From NCBI GenBank assembly GCA_963765875.1, contig CAVXYK010000021.1, forward strand, positions 1-64,000: a stretch of 64,000 bases of DNA. The letters are read 5' to 3'. The stretch's first letter is position 1, and every line of letters starts with the position of its first letter. A program made the translations under genes and the position numbers. Of the stretch, positions 17,725 through 27,200 are shown in pieces. This stretch comes from JAWKOK01 sp963765875. GTDB taxonomy: Bacteria; Chloroflexota; Anaerolineae; Caldilineales; Caldilineaceae. The notes under the pieces were generated by a model. The model saw only the letters and a list, made by a program, of their open reading frames with translations, was not told where the DNA came from and searched no databases.

Positions 17725-18723
17725 TCACTTGCTGTTTGCCTGAAGGCGACGCGCGTCTTTCATCAGGCCAACGACGTGCTCTGATACTTCGTCAAGCGAA
17801 CCGGGCAGGGTGCAACCGCTGGCAGGTGGATGCCCGCCACCGCCCAGTTCAAAGGCCATGTCGGAGACGTTGAAGCCTGGCTTGGCCCGGAAAGAGCATT
17901 CGACCGTCGGTTGACCTTTTTCGTCCATCTTTTCGGCAAAAGTGGCGCTCATGTCCGCGCCGATGGTCGAGACCAGCATACTACTCATATTGAGTTCACT
18001 GTCACTGTCGTAGCCGGACATCGCGTACTGTTTCTGGCTTACAGTGGCCCAGATGACACCATCCTCCAGATGTACGGCCGGCAGCACTGCTCCCCACAAT
18101 TTCAACAAACTGAATGGCCGTCTGTTCAACGTCCTGGCCGTGATGGCGGCCAGATCGGCGCCGCCGCGCATGAGACGCATGGCCGCTTCGAGCACATTGT
18201 CATCGGTATTGCTTGTCCGAAAGCAGAGCGTATCGGTCACGACGCCGGTCAGGAGACATTCAGCGAGTTCGCCGTCCGGGTCGATTTCGAGTGCATCTGC
18301 CAGGGAGACAAGCATCTGGCAGGTCGATGCGCATTGCGGCGCTACCCAATTCACGTCGCCAAAGTTGGTATTGGTGACGTGGTGATCGATCACAAGCAAC
18401 GGGATCGTGGAATGGATGTCAGGCTGATAGATTTTGCCCAAGCGATCCACACTGGACGCATCCAGGCTTATGATCAGACCATAATCACTGCGAATCTGTG
18501 CCGTCGAGACGACCTTTTCTGCGCCCGGAAGCGTGGTCAGGTTGTCGGGCACACGATCTTGCAGGGAAACCGTATATCGCTTGCCCATGCGCTGCAACAT
18601 CCAGCCCATGCCAAGCAGGCTGCCGACGGCGTCACCGTCCGGGCCTACATGGCTGATGCAGAGGATATTGTCATGGGCATGAATGGTCGAAGTGATGGTC
18701 TGCAGTTCGTCTTGAGTAAACAT
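17725..18723 (-). CDS. nrnA: Bifunctional oligoribonuclease / PAP phosphatase (DHH family)
   Basis: 332 residues. It degrades nanoRNA and dephosphorylates pAp. DHH-phosphoesterase metal motifs: SHVGPDGDAVGSLLGMGW (~24-41), LIISLDASSVDRLG, LVIDHHVTNTNFGDVNW (DHH at ~115), VVTDTLCFRTSNT; DHHA1 nucleotide-binding motif GGGGHPPASGC near the C-terminus. Thirteen bases follow rbfA, in the standard order rbfA-nrnA-truB. Confidence 0.95.
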   Translation of the reverse strand: MFTQDELQTITSTIHAHDNILCISHVGPDGDAVGSLLGMGWMLQRMGKRYTVSLQDRVPDNLTTLPGAEKVVSTAQIRSDYGLIISLDASSVDRLGKIYQPDIHSTIPLLVIDHHVTNTNFGDVNWVAPQCASTCQMLVSLADALEIDPDGELAECLLTGVVTDTLCFRTSNTDDNVLEAAMRLMRGGADLAAITARTLNRRPFSLLKLWGAVLPAVHLEDGVIWATVSQKQYAMSGYDSDSELNMSSMLVSTIGADMSATFAEKMDEKGQPTVECSFRAKPGFNVSDMAFELGGGGHPPASGCTLPGSLDEVSEHVVGLMKDARRLQANSK

Positions 18724-18735
18724 TGTGTTTGCGAG

Positions 18736-19236
18736 CTACGCGCCCGTATCAACCCCACTGTCAGATTGGGGATTGTTCCCCAGGTTCTCTTCAATCTCTC
18801 TGTCCGATGTGACTTCCGCACTGTCTTCCGCATTGACTCCCGCACTATCTTCCAGGGTGAGTCCATCGCTCTCTGCGTTGTCTGCCTGCTGCTCGGACGC
18901 AATCTGAGCAAACAGAGCTTGGATGCGACCGGCTCGCTCTGGCGTATCATCATAGCTGAACGAAAGGTCCGGCACCATGCGTAGTCCGCATCGTTCAGCG
19001 ATCTGGCCGCGCATGTAGGGCGCTGCGCGCTTGAGCCCACGCAGTACTTCGCTAATCGTCACCTCGTCGTCATCGTGAAAGACGAAGACTTTGGCATTGC
19101 GAAGATCGCGGCTGATAAGCACATCAGTCACGTTCACCAAACTCAAATGTGGATCGGATAGTTCGCCGCCGATGATAATGCCCAATTCCTCGAAGAGCAT
19201 CCGGGCGACCCGTTCTTGTCGTATCGTTGTAGTCAT
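18736..19236 (-). CDS. rbfA: 30S ribosome-binding factor A
   Basis: 166 residues; the first ~115 form the KH-like RbfA fold (RQERVARMLFEELGIII, DPHLSLVNVTDVLISRDLRNAKVFVF, LKRAAPYMRGQIAERCGLRMVPDLSFSYDDT). It matures the 16S rRNA 5' end and acts at low temperature. A ~50-residue acidic, low-complexity tail follows. The ATG at 19236 is preferred over one at 19260, because the latter lies within a 25-bp hairpin arm. Between infB and nrnA. Confidence 0.95.
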   Translation of the reverse strand: MTTTIRQERVARMLFEELGIIIGGELSDPHLSLVNVTDVLISRDLRNAKVFVFHDDDEVTISEVLRGLKRAAPYMRGQIAERCGLRMVPDLSFSYDDTPERAGRIQALFAQIASEQQADNAESDGLTLEDSAGVNAEDSAEVTSDREIEENLGNNPQSDSGVDTGA

Positions 19237-19248
19237 AATTGATCTTGA

Positions 19249-19300
19249 GACGATCTTCACGATTCTATCTTCACATGAAGATAGAATCGTGAAGATCGTC
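19249..19300. terminator. Perfect 25-bp inverted repeat between infB and rbfA
   Basis: Arms at 19249-19273 and 19276-19300 are fully complementary with a two-base centre. In the mRNA this is a very stable hairpin 15 bases after the infB stop and 13 bases before the rbfA start. There is no U-run, so a processing site, mRNA stabiliser or translational barrier is as likely as termination. Confidence 0.6.
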
Positions 19301-19314
19301 CCCTTTGTCGGATC

Positions 19315-21186
19315 CTACCTTACACGTTGGCTCTCGTAGACGACGATCGAGTCGCCTTCCTTGAGATTGCTGTAATTTCCGGCCAGCCGGATGCCACATT
19401 CGAATCCTGTGCGCACCTCGGCGACATCTTCCTCAAACCGGCGCAGCGTTTCTAGCCGTAGACCGGTGGAGACCTCTTCACCGTCACGTAACACGGTTGT
19501 CAGTGCGTTACGCTTGGCGATGCCTTCGGAAATGCGACAGCCGCCAATGACGCCGCGTCGCAGTTTGAAAATCTGGAGTACTTCGGCCCGGCCAATCTGA
19601 ACATCCTCGTAGATGGGATCGAGCATGCCCTTGAGCGCATCCTCGACGTCTTCGATCATCTTGTAGATGATTTCATAGCGGCGAATCTCGACACCGGATG
19701 CCTCGGCCCGAACTTGAGCCGCTTTATCAACACCCACACTGAATCCGATAATGACCGCTTCGCTGGCTTCTGCTAGCATCACATCTGACTCAGAGATGTC
19801 GCCGATGGCTGACTGAAGAATCTCGACGGTGATCTCGTCGTTTCCCAATTCCTGCAAGCTATTGATGATCGGTTCCAAGGTGCCTTGCATATCGGAGCGA
19901 ACGATGAGATTCAGCGATTTGGTCTCGCCTTCTTCGAACCGGGCAAAGAGATCTTCCAAGGTCATCTGCGGCTGTACCGGAGATTTGGCCAACTCTGACG
20001 CCTCGGTTAGCCGTTCAGAGGCAATACGGCGCGCTATCCGGTCGTTCTTGGCTCGTCGGAATAGGTCGCCGGCGGTGGGAACCTCGTTCAATCCCAGTAT
20101 CACAACTGGCATAGACGGGCCGGCTTCCTTGATAGCCTTGCCCTCATAATCGAACATTGCCTTGATGCGTCCCGAAGTTGTACCGACGACAATGGACTCC
20201 CCACTCTTCAACGTGCCGTTCTGTACCAGCACGGTGGCGGTGACGCCCCGGAATTTGTCCAGCTCGGCTTCAATGACACTGCCGATGCAACGCCCCTTGG
20301 GGTTCGCCCGATACTGTTCGAGTTCGGCAACGATCAGGATATTCTCCAGGAGATCGTCGACACCGGTGCCATTCAGAGCGCTGACGGGCACAACGATTGT
20401 GTCTCCGCCCCACTGCTCGGGCTGGAGATCTGCATTGGCCAGCTCCTCTAAAACACGATCTTGATTTGCATTGGGCTTGTCGATCTTGTTCAGCGCAACG
20501 ATGATCGTGACGCCTGCCGCCTTTGCGTGGCTAATGGCTTCACGCGTCTGCGGCATGATGCCGTCATCGGCAGCAACAACCAATACAACAATATCCGTCA
20601 CCTGGGCGCCGCGGGCTCTCATGGCCGTGAAGGCCTCATGCCCCGGTGTGTCCAGGAACGTGATCTTTCGTCCATCCAGCGTGACCTGGTAGGCGCCGGT
20701 TCGCTGGGTAATGCCGCCCGCTTCGTCACCTGCAACATCGGTCTTGCGGATGTGATCGAGGAGTGTTGTCTTGCCATGGTCGACATGGCCCAAAACCGCG
20801 ACGACTGGCGGGCGTTCCACCAGCTTCTCTTCTCCCTCTTCCTCAACGATTTGCTCGATGCGCGATTTGGCAACGGCTAGAGGCTCTTCCACCTCTTCCT
20901 CTTCTTCGGCATCCTCAGGCTCGTGCTGCTCCGGCCATTTCACTTCAACGCCGAGCTCGTCACCCAGGATGACTGCTGTGTCATGGTCGATGCTATGTGT
21001 GATCGGAGCCATGATGCCGTATTGCATCAGGATTTTGATCAGATCGATCGGGCTACGGCCGATCAAGGTGGCCAGATCGCGAACGGAAATGTAGTCTTCT
21101 ACGATCACTTCTGTGATCGGACCATCCGCTACTTCGGCTGCTGCTTCAGCTACCGCTTCAGTGGTTTCTTGTGTGCTATTCGCCAT
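19315..21186 (-). CDS. infB: Translation initiation factor IF-2
   Basis: 623 residues, a short IF-2 with little of the long N-terminal extension found in enterobacteria. One IF2_N-type module (ISVRDLATLIGRSPIDLIKIL) is followed by an acidic linker (EDAEEEEEVEEP), then the GTPase: G1 GHVDHGKTTLLD, G2 GGITQRTGAYQV, G3 DTPGHEAFTAMR, G4 NKIDKPNA, G5 SALNG. Domains II-IV follow with the fMet-tRNA-binding C-terminus. Start at 21186 has GAGGGGA six bases upstream; the ATG 15 bases earlier lacks a site. Third gene of the nusA operon. Confidence 0.97.
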   Translation of the reverse strand: MANSTQETTEAVAEAAAEVADGPITEVIVEDYISVRDLATLIGRSPIDLIKILMQYGIMAPITHSIDHDTAVILGDELGVEVKWPEQHEPEDAEEEEEVEEPLAVAKSRIEQIVEEEGEEKLVERPPVVAVLGHVDHGKTTLLDHIRKTDVAGDEAGGITQRTGAYQVTLDGRKITFLDTPGHEAFTAMRARGAQVTDIVVLVVAADDGIMPQTREAISHAKAAGVTIIVALNKIDKPNANQDRVLEELANADLQPEQWGGDTIVVPVSALNGTGVDDLLENILIVAELEQYRANPKGRCIGSVIEAELDKFRGVTATVLVQNGTLKSGESIVVGTTSGRIKAMFDYEGKAIKEAGPSMPVVILGLNEVPTAGDLFRRAKNDRIARRIASERLTEASELAKSPVQPQMTLEDLFARFEEGETKSLNLIVRSDMQGTLEPIINSLQELGNDEITVEILQSAIGDISESDVMLAEASEAVIIGFSVGVDKAAQVRAEASGVEIRRYEIIYKMIEDVEDALKGMLDPIYEDVQIGRAEVLQIFKLRRGVIGGCRISEGIAKRNALTTVLRDGEEVSTGLRLETLRRFEEDVAEVRTGFECGIRLAGNYSNLKEGDSIVVYESQRVR

Positions 21187-21793
21187 AAATTTTCCCCTCA
21201 CCTACAAACAGTCTCAGTTCTGCTACTTGGTCTCTCGCTCTAGCGAGTACCTCCGTCGGCAGAGAATCGCTGTGCTTTTCTGTGCCGAATCAAGTCCAGT
21301 TCATACGGGCTGAAATTCGGTAAATAATTGCTGGTTTCAGCCGTTCCTCTATTGTTGCACCTAAAAGAAGGGTGCAACTGTCTCGTGTTTCAAAAAAAGC
21401 GAGTCCAATTAAGCGACTTCAAAATCGCTGTCAATCTATGCGCGCAAATAACCTTGCGATCAGCTATTGTGTCGAAAAAATGGGTGGAAACGGTGAGAAT
21501 GTGGGGAGACATGCGGTGAGGAGAGTAGAGCAGCGCCGGCCAAGATTGCTGACGGTCCACGACGTTTGAGTGAACACCCAGTTCGAATATCATCGAACCG
21601 GACGACGTTTTGGAACCGAAGGTTTACCTTGACATGCGGCTATCCTCCACACCAATGTTTCCGACAACAGTCTCGTTCTGAGTCTGGCGACCGACCATGC
21701 CGGTTGCCTCCTCTAGACCGTTTCGGACCACCGGATTATCGGCGGCCATTTTTTGAGCGTGTCTTCATTTCAATTATCCAATGGTTTGTGAAC
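21187..21793. other. 607-base non-coding gap between ylxR and infB
   Basis: Unusually long for this operon, where ylxR and infB are normally adjacent. No ORF looks coding. Two hairpins stand out: GGCTGAAA ... TTTCAGCC (21309-21343) and TTGCACC ... GGGTGCAA (21354-21377), both in the would-be infB leader. Either a separate infB promoter with a structured leader, or the remains of an inserted element, would explain the length; I found no clear promoter. Confidence 0.5.
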
Positions 21794-22207
21794 TCAATTG
21801 CTCAACTCTAGAATCCTTGAAGTCGAAATTGACTCCGGTTTGGCAGAGCGTTGTGCTTCGTGCTGCCAAACTAATCTTTTGCCGCCGCATCTCGTGCCGC
21901 CGGCTCTTCGTCTTCCGCTTCGGGGTAGCGTCTGAGCGAATTCGACGAGATCTGCTCGGTTCTTTGCACTCAACTTGGTGCGCATCGCGCTGCCAAGTCT
22001 GTTGCCTTCGAGAATGGCCCACCAACAATCTTGACTCGGATGCAAGTAGGCGCCTCTGCCGGACTTCTTCCCGGTCAAATCGATCTCGACGCCGTTTTCG
22101 GTTCGCACTAGGCGGACCAACGCTCGCTTGCCTTCGACCTTTCTGCAAGCGATACAGGTACGCTGTGGAACATGCTTGCGGCGCTGTCCCCGTTTCGTCT
22201 GTGTCAC
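21794..22207 (-). CDS. ylxR: YlxR-family RNA-binding protein (DUF448)
   Basis: 137 residues. The YlxR signature is clear: VPQRTCIACRKVEGKRALVRLVR (~13-35), then DLTGKKSGRGAYLHPSQDCW. YlxR proteins bind RNA, including RNase P RNA in some bacteria, and their gene stands between nusA and infB, as here. The family usually ends near 90-100 residues; the ~40-residue tail after FAQTLPRSGRRRAGG is basic and atypical. GTG start. Confidence 0.92.
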   Translation of the reverse strand: MTQTKRGQRRKHVPQRTCIACRKVEGKRALVRLVRTENGVEIDLTGKKSGRGAYLHPSQDCWWAILEGNRLGSAMRTKLSAKNRADLVEFAQTLPRSGRRRAGGTRCGGKRLVWQHEAQRSAKPESISTSRILELSN

Positions 22208-22297
22208 AGCCTAATCCTATCACATTCTCACGGATTCAGCGTATTTGGAGCGAGTAAAAGCCGGGTTTCGATTCGAAACCCGGCTCGGAGACTATGG

Positions 22298-24016
22298 CTA
22301 GAAGAAATCTGAGAAATCGTCGTCTTCTTCAAATGCATGACGCGGTTTCTTCTTGCCTTTCTTCCCCGATTTTGAGGTCTTTGGCGCCTTGCCCTCAGCC
22401 TCAACTAGATCTTCAATTTCTTCCTCTTTGCTCTTGCCTTCGTCGAGATCAACGAGCAGCTCCGCAGGAACCTCCATCTCTTCGCTGCCGGGGCCCTCCT
22501 TGCGTTGAGCCATGCGAGCACGCAACATGTCGGCCGTGATGACTTCGGGCAGTTCGGCGGCAGCCATCAGCTCGTCTTCCTCTGACGCTGACTCAGCCGC
22601 TTCTTCGCTCTCGCTGGTCTCTTCGATCGCTGCTTCAAAGGAAAGCGGCACAAAGTTCTCATCGTCCTCGGAGGGCAGGGTTGGAAGCTCTGGGACAGAG
22701 AAATCTATGTTCTCTGCTGCCTCTGCCTTAGCCAGGGCGTCTTCAAACGAAGGAAGCTCAGACGAAACAAGACCCTCTGCTGTCGTCGGCAAGCCTTCGT
22801 CAACATCCTGCAGCGAGCGAGCGGCTTGGCTCAGTGCGTCATTAGTCAGAATCGGAGGCTTCTCATCCTCACCCTGAAGAATCTGCTCCGCCACCGAGAG
22901 AATATCTGCATTGGACGCTTCTGTCAGCGTCTGCGATTGTGCCTGACTCAAGCGATCAAGACCCTCTTCCAGGGCTTCGCTTTCGCTCTTGATATCAATG
23001 CGCCATCCTGTCAACTTGGCAGCAAGTCGGGCATTTTGCCCTTCTTTGCCGATGGCGAGACTGAGTTGGCGGTCGGGAACAACAACGATGGCCGTCTTGA
23101 TGCTGGCTTTTTCGTCCAGCACTACGTTGTTGACCTTTGCAGGGCTTAGCGCGTTGGAGATGTAGCCCTGCAATTCCGGACTCCATTCGACGACGTCGAT
23201 TTTTTCACCAGACAATTCGTTGACAATGTTCTGGATGCGCAGACCACGCATGCCGACACAACTGCCGACCGCATCGACATTCGGCATCGTAGCGGCGACG
23301 GCAACTTTGCTGCGTGCGCCAGGCTCGCGAGCAATGGCCTTGATCTCAACCGTGCCATCACGCACTTCAGGAATCTCTTGTTCCATCAGGCGGCGCAATA
23401 GGTTGCGATGGGTTCGGCTGAGGCGAATTACAGGGCCGCGGTTGCTCTTGTGAACATCAACGACATAGACGCGGATATAGTCACCGCGCCGGATGCGTTC
23501 GCCTGGAATCTGCTCATCCCGCAGAATCAGACATTCGTGCTTGTCATCCAGCAAAACCGTGAGGGCGCCGGAGAGTTCGTCGACGTTGCGCACCTGGGAA
23601 CTGAGGGTCTCGCCGACGCGGTGGGCAAAGTTTTCGTAGACGGTATCGCGTTCCGCTTCCCGGATACGCTGCAGGATCACCTGCTTGGCGGTCTGCGCGG
23701 CAATGCGACCGAAATCGCCGGGTTCCGTCTCGACGTTGATGACGTCTCCCAGTTCGGCTTCTGCCACCGTCTTCTTTGCATCCTCCAAAGAGATTTCGGT
23801 GCGCCAGTTCATCACATCTTCAACGACTTCTCGTTCGGCAAAGACGCGCATCTCACCCGTCACACGATCAACCTCGGAGGTCACGTTGGCGACCGAGCCA
23901 TAGTTGCGTTTGTAGGCGGAGATCAACGCCGCCTCGATCGCTTCGAAGATCACCTCACGGTCAAGTCCCTTGTCCGTTGCAACCTGGTTGATTCCGGCAA
24001 TCAAAGCTTTCGACAT
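22298..24016 (-). CDS. nusA: Transcription termination/antitermination factor NusA
   Basis: 572 residues. N-terminal RNA-polymerase-binding domain (MSKALIAGINQVATDKGL), S1 domain (LVLDDKHECLILRDEQIPGE area), KH1/KH2 (MPNVDAVGSCVGMRGLRIQNI and VVPDRQLSLAIGKEGQNARLAAKLTGW). After ~360 comes a long acidic Glu/Ala-rich extension ending in a Lys-rich segment and DDDFSDFF, unlike classic NusA. The longer reading to 24109 is rejected since homology starts at 24016. First gene of the operon; rimP, its usual upstream partner, is absent and a promoter lies directly ahead. Confidence 0.96.
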   Translation of the reverse strand: MSKALIAGINQVATDKGLDREVIFEAIEAALISAYKRNYGSVANVTSEVDRVTGEMRVFAEREVVEDVMNWRTEISLEDAKKTVAEAELGDVINVETEPGDFGRIAAQTAKQVILQRIREAERDTVYENFAHRVGETLSSQVRNVDELSGALTVLLDDKHECLILRDEQIPGERIRRGDYIRVYVVDVHKSNRGPVIRLSRTHRNLLRRLMEQEIPEVRDGTVEIKAIAREPGARSKVAVAATMPNVDAVGSCVGMRGLRIQNIVNELSGEKIDVVEWSPELQGYISNALSPAKVNNVVLDEKASIKTAIVVVPDRQLSLAIGKEGQNARLAAKLTGWRIDIKSESEALEEGLDRLSQAQSQTLTEASNADILSVAEQILQGEDEKPPILTNDALSQAARSLQDVDEGLPTTAEGLVSSELPSFEDALAKAEAAENIDFSVPELPTLPSEDDENFVPLSFEAAIEETSESEEAAESASEEDELMAAAELPEVITADMLRARMAQRKEGPGSEEMEVPAELLVDLDEGKSKEEEIEDLVEAEGKAPKTSKSGKKGKKKPRHAFEEDDDFSDFF

Positions 24017-24078
24017 GGTTCCTCTTGCACTCCTTGGACAGCAAATGAGTTTGAAGTAACTCACCCATACAACAAGAA

Positions 24079-24097
24079 AAGTGGGGAATCCCCACTT
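24079..24097 (-). terminator. Leader hairpin with U-rich tail upstream of nusA (possible attenuator)
   Basis: AAGTGGGGA/TCCCCACTT around one base, followed on the minus strand by TTCTTGTTGT. It lies between the nusA promoter (24157-24185) and the nusA start (24016), so it could terminate part of the transcripts. NusA autoregulates its own operon in other bacteria by acting on leader terminators; a similar role here is inferred. Confidence 0.6.
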
Positions 24098-24156
24098 CCT
24101 GAAAGACATAATCGACTGGTGTTCGGGTCGACCATCCGTGACCCAGAACAGATTGA

Positions 24157-24185
24157 ACTATACCATATGCCGCCATGGCGTGCAA
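24157..24185 (-). promoter_or_regulatory. Promoter of the nusA-ribF operon
   Basis: On the minus strand TTGCAC (24185-24180), 17-bp spacer, TATAGT (24162-24157). The expected start near 24150 gives a ~135-base leader that contains the hairpin at 24079-24097. Confidence 0.7.
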
Positions 24186-24252
24186 ATTATTGGCGTTTGG
24201 CTCGCCAACATGGTTGACAAAATTGGCTTCAACAGTTGACTTCCTAGCTTGT

Positions 24253-24286
24253 ACACTTTGGGCGGGTTACACCCCGCCCAAAGTGT
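24253..24286 (-). terminator. Hairpin terminator of uvrA
   Basis: 14-bp perfect stem ACACTTTGGGCGGG/CCCGCCCAAAGTGT around a six-base loop, eight bases beyond the uvrA stop. The stem is very stable; the U-tract is poor, so termination may be bidirectional or only partly efficient. Confidence 0.7.
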
Positions 24287-24293
24287 GCGTGTA

Positions 24294-27200
24294 CTAGGCG
24301 TCGACCACAGTATAGTTCTCTTCCAGGATCATCGGCCTGAGATATTGGCCCGTGTAGCTGCGTGGATGCTCGGCCACATGCTCGGGCGTGCCCTCTACGA
24401 GGACGTATCCACCCTTGTGGCCGCCTTCTGGGCCCATGTCGATGAGCCAGTCGCAACTCTTGATCACATCCAGATTGTGCTCAATCACCAGAACCGTATT
24501 GCCCATGTTGACCAGCTCTTGAAGCACGGTGAGCAATTTGTTCACATCCTCAAAGTGCAGACCCGTGGTCGGTTCGTCCAAAATGTAGAAGGTGTTGCCC
24601 GTTGCACGGCGACTCAATTCTTTGCTCAGTTTGATGCGCTGCGCCTCACCACCGGATAGCGTCGTAGCCGGCTGACCCAGCTTGATATAGCTCAGGCCGA
24701 CCGCGTTGAGGGTCTCCATGCGGTTGCGAATGCGCGGAATATTCTGGAAGAACTCCAGAGCGTCTTCGACCGTCAAGTCGAGCACATCGGCAATGGATTT
24801 GCCGCGGAATTTGATATCCAGGGTCTCGCGATTGTAACGCTTGCCCTTGCACTCATCGCAGGGGACATAGACATCGGGCAAGAACTGCATCTCGATGCGG
24901 ATAATACCATCGCCCTGACAATTTTCGCAGCGGCCGCCTTTGACATTAAAGCTGAAGCGACCGGCTTTGTAGCCGCGGGCCTTGGCTTCAGGAATGCTGG
25001 CGAACAACTCGCGGATGGCTGTGAAGACGCCGACGTACGTGGCAGGGTTGCTGCGCGGTGTACGCCCGATGGGCGATTGGTCGATGTCGACCACTTTGTC
25101 CAGATATTCAATGCCTTCGATGCTGCGGTGTTTGCCGGGGCGAGCCTTGGCGCGATACATCAACTGTGCCAGTCTTTTGTAGAGAATCTCTACGACCAGC
25201 GTGGATTTGCCGCTGCCGCTGACACCGGTGACGGCGACGAACTTGCCCAATGGAACGCGGACATCTATGTTCTTCAGGTTGTTCTCGCTTGCGTCGTGGA
25301 TCTCAAGATAGTTCCCATTGCCTTCGCGTCGTTCCGTCGGGACCGGAATGCGCCGTTCACCACGCAGATACTGGGCCGTCAAGCTATCGTTGTCATGCAG
25401 AAATGCTTCCTGAGGAGCGGAGCAGACAACGTGGCCGCCATGTTCGCCTGCACCGGGTCCCATGTCGACCACCCAGTCAGCCGAGCGGATGGTGTCTTCA
25501 TCATGTTCTACGACGATGACCGTGTTGCCCAGGTCGCGCATGTTCTGCAACGTCTCGATCAGGCGATTGTTGTCGCGTTGATGCAAACCGATGCTCGGTT
25601 CGTCCAAGATATAGAGCACGCCCATAAGCTGGCTGCCGATCTGGGTTGCCAGACGGATTCGCTGGGCCTCGCCGCCGGACAGCGTTGTGGCCGTACGGCT
25701 GAGCGTCAAATAGTCCAGGCCCACGTTGACCATGAAGCTGAGCCGCGCACCGATCTCTTTCAGAACCTGTACGGCGATAGTACGTTCGCGTGGGCTCAGA
25801 GGTGATTCATAGTCATGAGACGACGGTGCGTTCCTGATTGCATCACTGCCGTTTGACTCGTTAAGTCCATTGGCGACAATCAGAGGATCTGTTCCATTGC
25901 CGGCTGCGTCTGAGTTCAGGATGTCGGGATGCGGCCCTTCTCCGTCCAGCCAGTGCACCCAGTCCAGGGCGTCGTTGACGGCCATTTGAGTCAAATCATG
26001 GATATTCATGTCTTTGATCGTGACAGCAAGCGCGGCCGGTCGCAAGCGTCTGCCGCTGCAAACGGGGCAAGGACGGATGCTCATGAAGTCCTGTAACTTG
26101 TTACGGATGTAGTCGCTGGAAGTCTCCGTGAAACGACGCTGCAAGTTGGAAACCACACCGGTGAAGGTGGTGTCGTAGTGACGCGATTCGCCGCGACCAT
26201 TCTTGTACTCTATCCGAACCTGATTGCGTTTGGTCGGCGGTCCATAGAGGATAACATCGCGTTGTTTTAGACTCAGATCGCCGACGGGAATGTTGAAGGG
26301 AATGGCAAATTGCTTGCCGACCGAGCTGAGCAATTGCATGTAATAGCCGTCCCCGTCACTCTCGTTTTGGCGTTTCCATGGGCGCACCGCGCCGTCGGAC
26401 AGAGAAAGCGTATCATCGAGGATCAACTCTGGATCAAATTCCTGCAGTGTGCCCAGACCGTTGCACGAGGGGCATGCGCCGTGGGGACTGTTGAAGCTGA
26501 ATGTGCGCGGTTCAATCTCTGGGATGCTGGTACCGCACTTGACGCAGGAGAAGTGTTCGCTGAACGTTCTATCAACCGGATTGTCTCGATCCGTAACGTC
26601 AGTGACAATGATGGCGCCCTCGCCCAGACGCAATGCGGTCTCGACTGAGTCGCTCAGGCGGGTCAGGTCAGTACCCGACGGTGCCTGATCAGGGTCATCC
26701 GATTGGTCTGAGGTTTCGTCCGGTTGCTGCACAATGATACGGTCAATGACTGCTTCAATCGTGTGATTCTTGTAGCGATCAAGGTCCGGCGCGCTGTCAA
26801 CCTCGTAGATTTCGCCGTCAACGCGGGCGCGCACATATCCCTGCTTCTGCATTTCACTGAAGACGCCCTTATGGTTGCCTTTTCGGTCCTTGATGATGGG
26901 CGCCAGGATGAGTAAGCGGCTGCCTTCGGGCATCTCCATAATCAGATCGACGATCTGAGTCGGCGTCTGCATCGTAATGGGTTCGCCGCATTCCGGGCAG
27001 TGGGGTTGCCCGATGCGAGCATAGAGCAGACGCAGATAGTCGTAGACCTCGGTGACGGTGCCCACGGTTGAACGCGGGTTGCGGCCGGAGCCCTTCTGAT
27101 CAATGGAGATGGCCGGACTCAGGCCCTCGATCTGGTCAACGTTGGGCTTCTCCATCAAGCCCAGGAACTGTCGGGCATAGGCCGACAGAGACTCGACATA

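Noticed and set aside
17830..18984. 384-codon plus-strand open frame
   Set aside because: Antisense to nrnA and rbfA, both of which carry full catalytic motifs.
25077..25805. 242-codon plus-strand open frame
   Set aside because: Antisense to uvrA; no recognisable domain.
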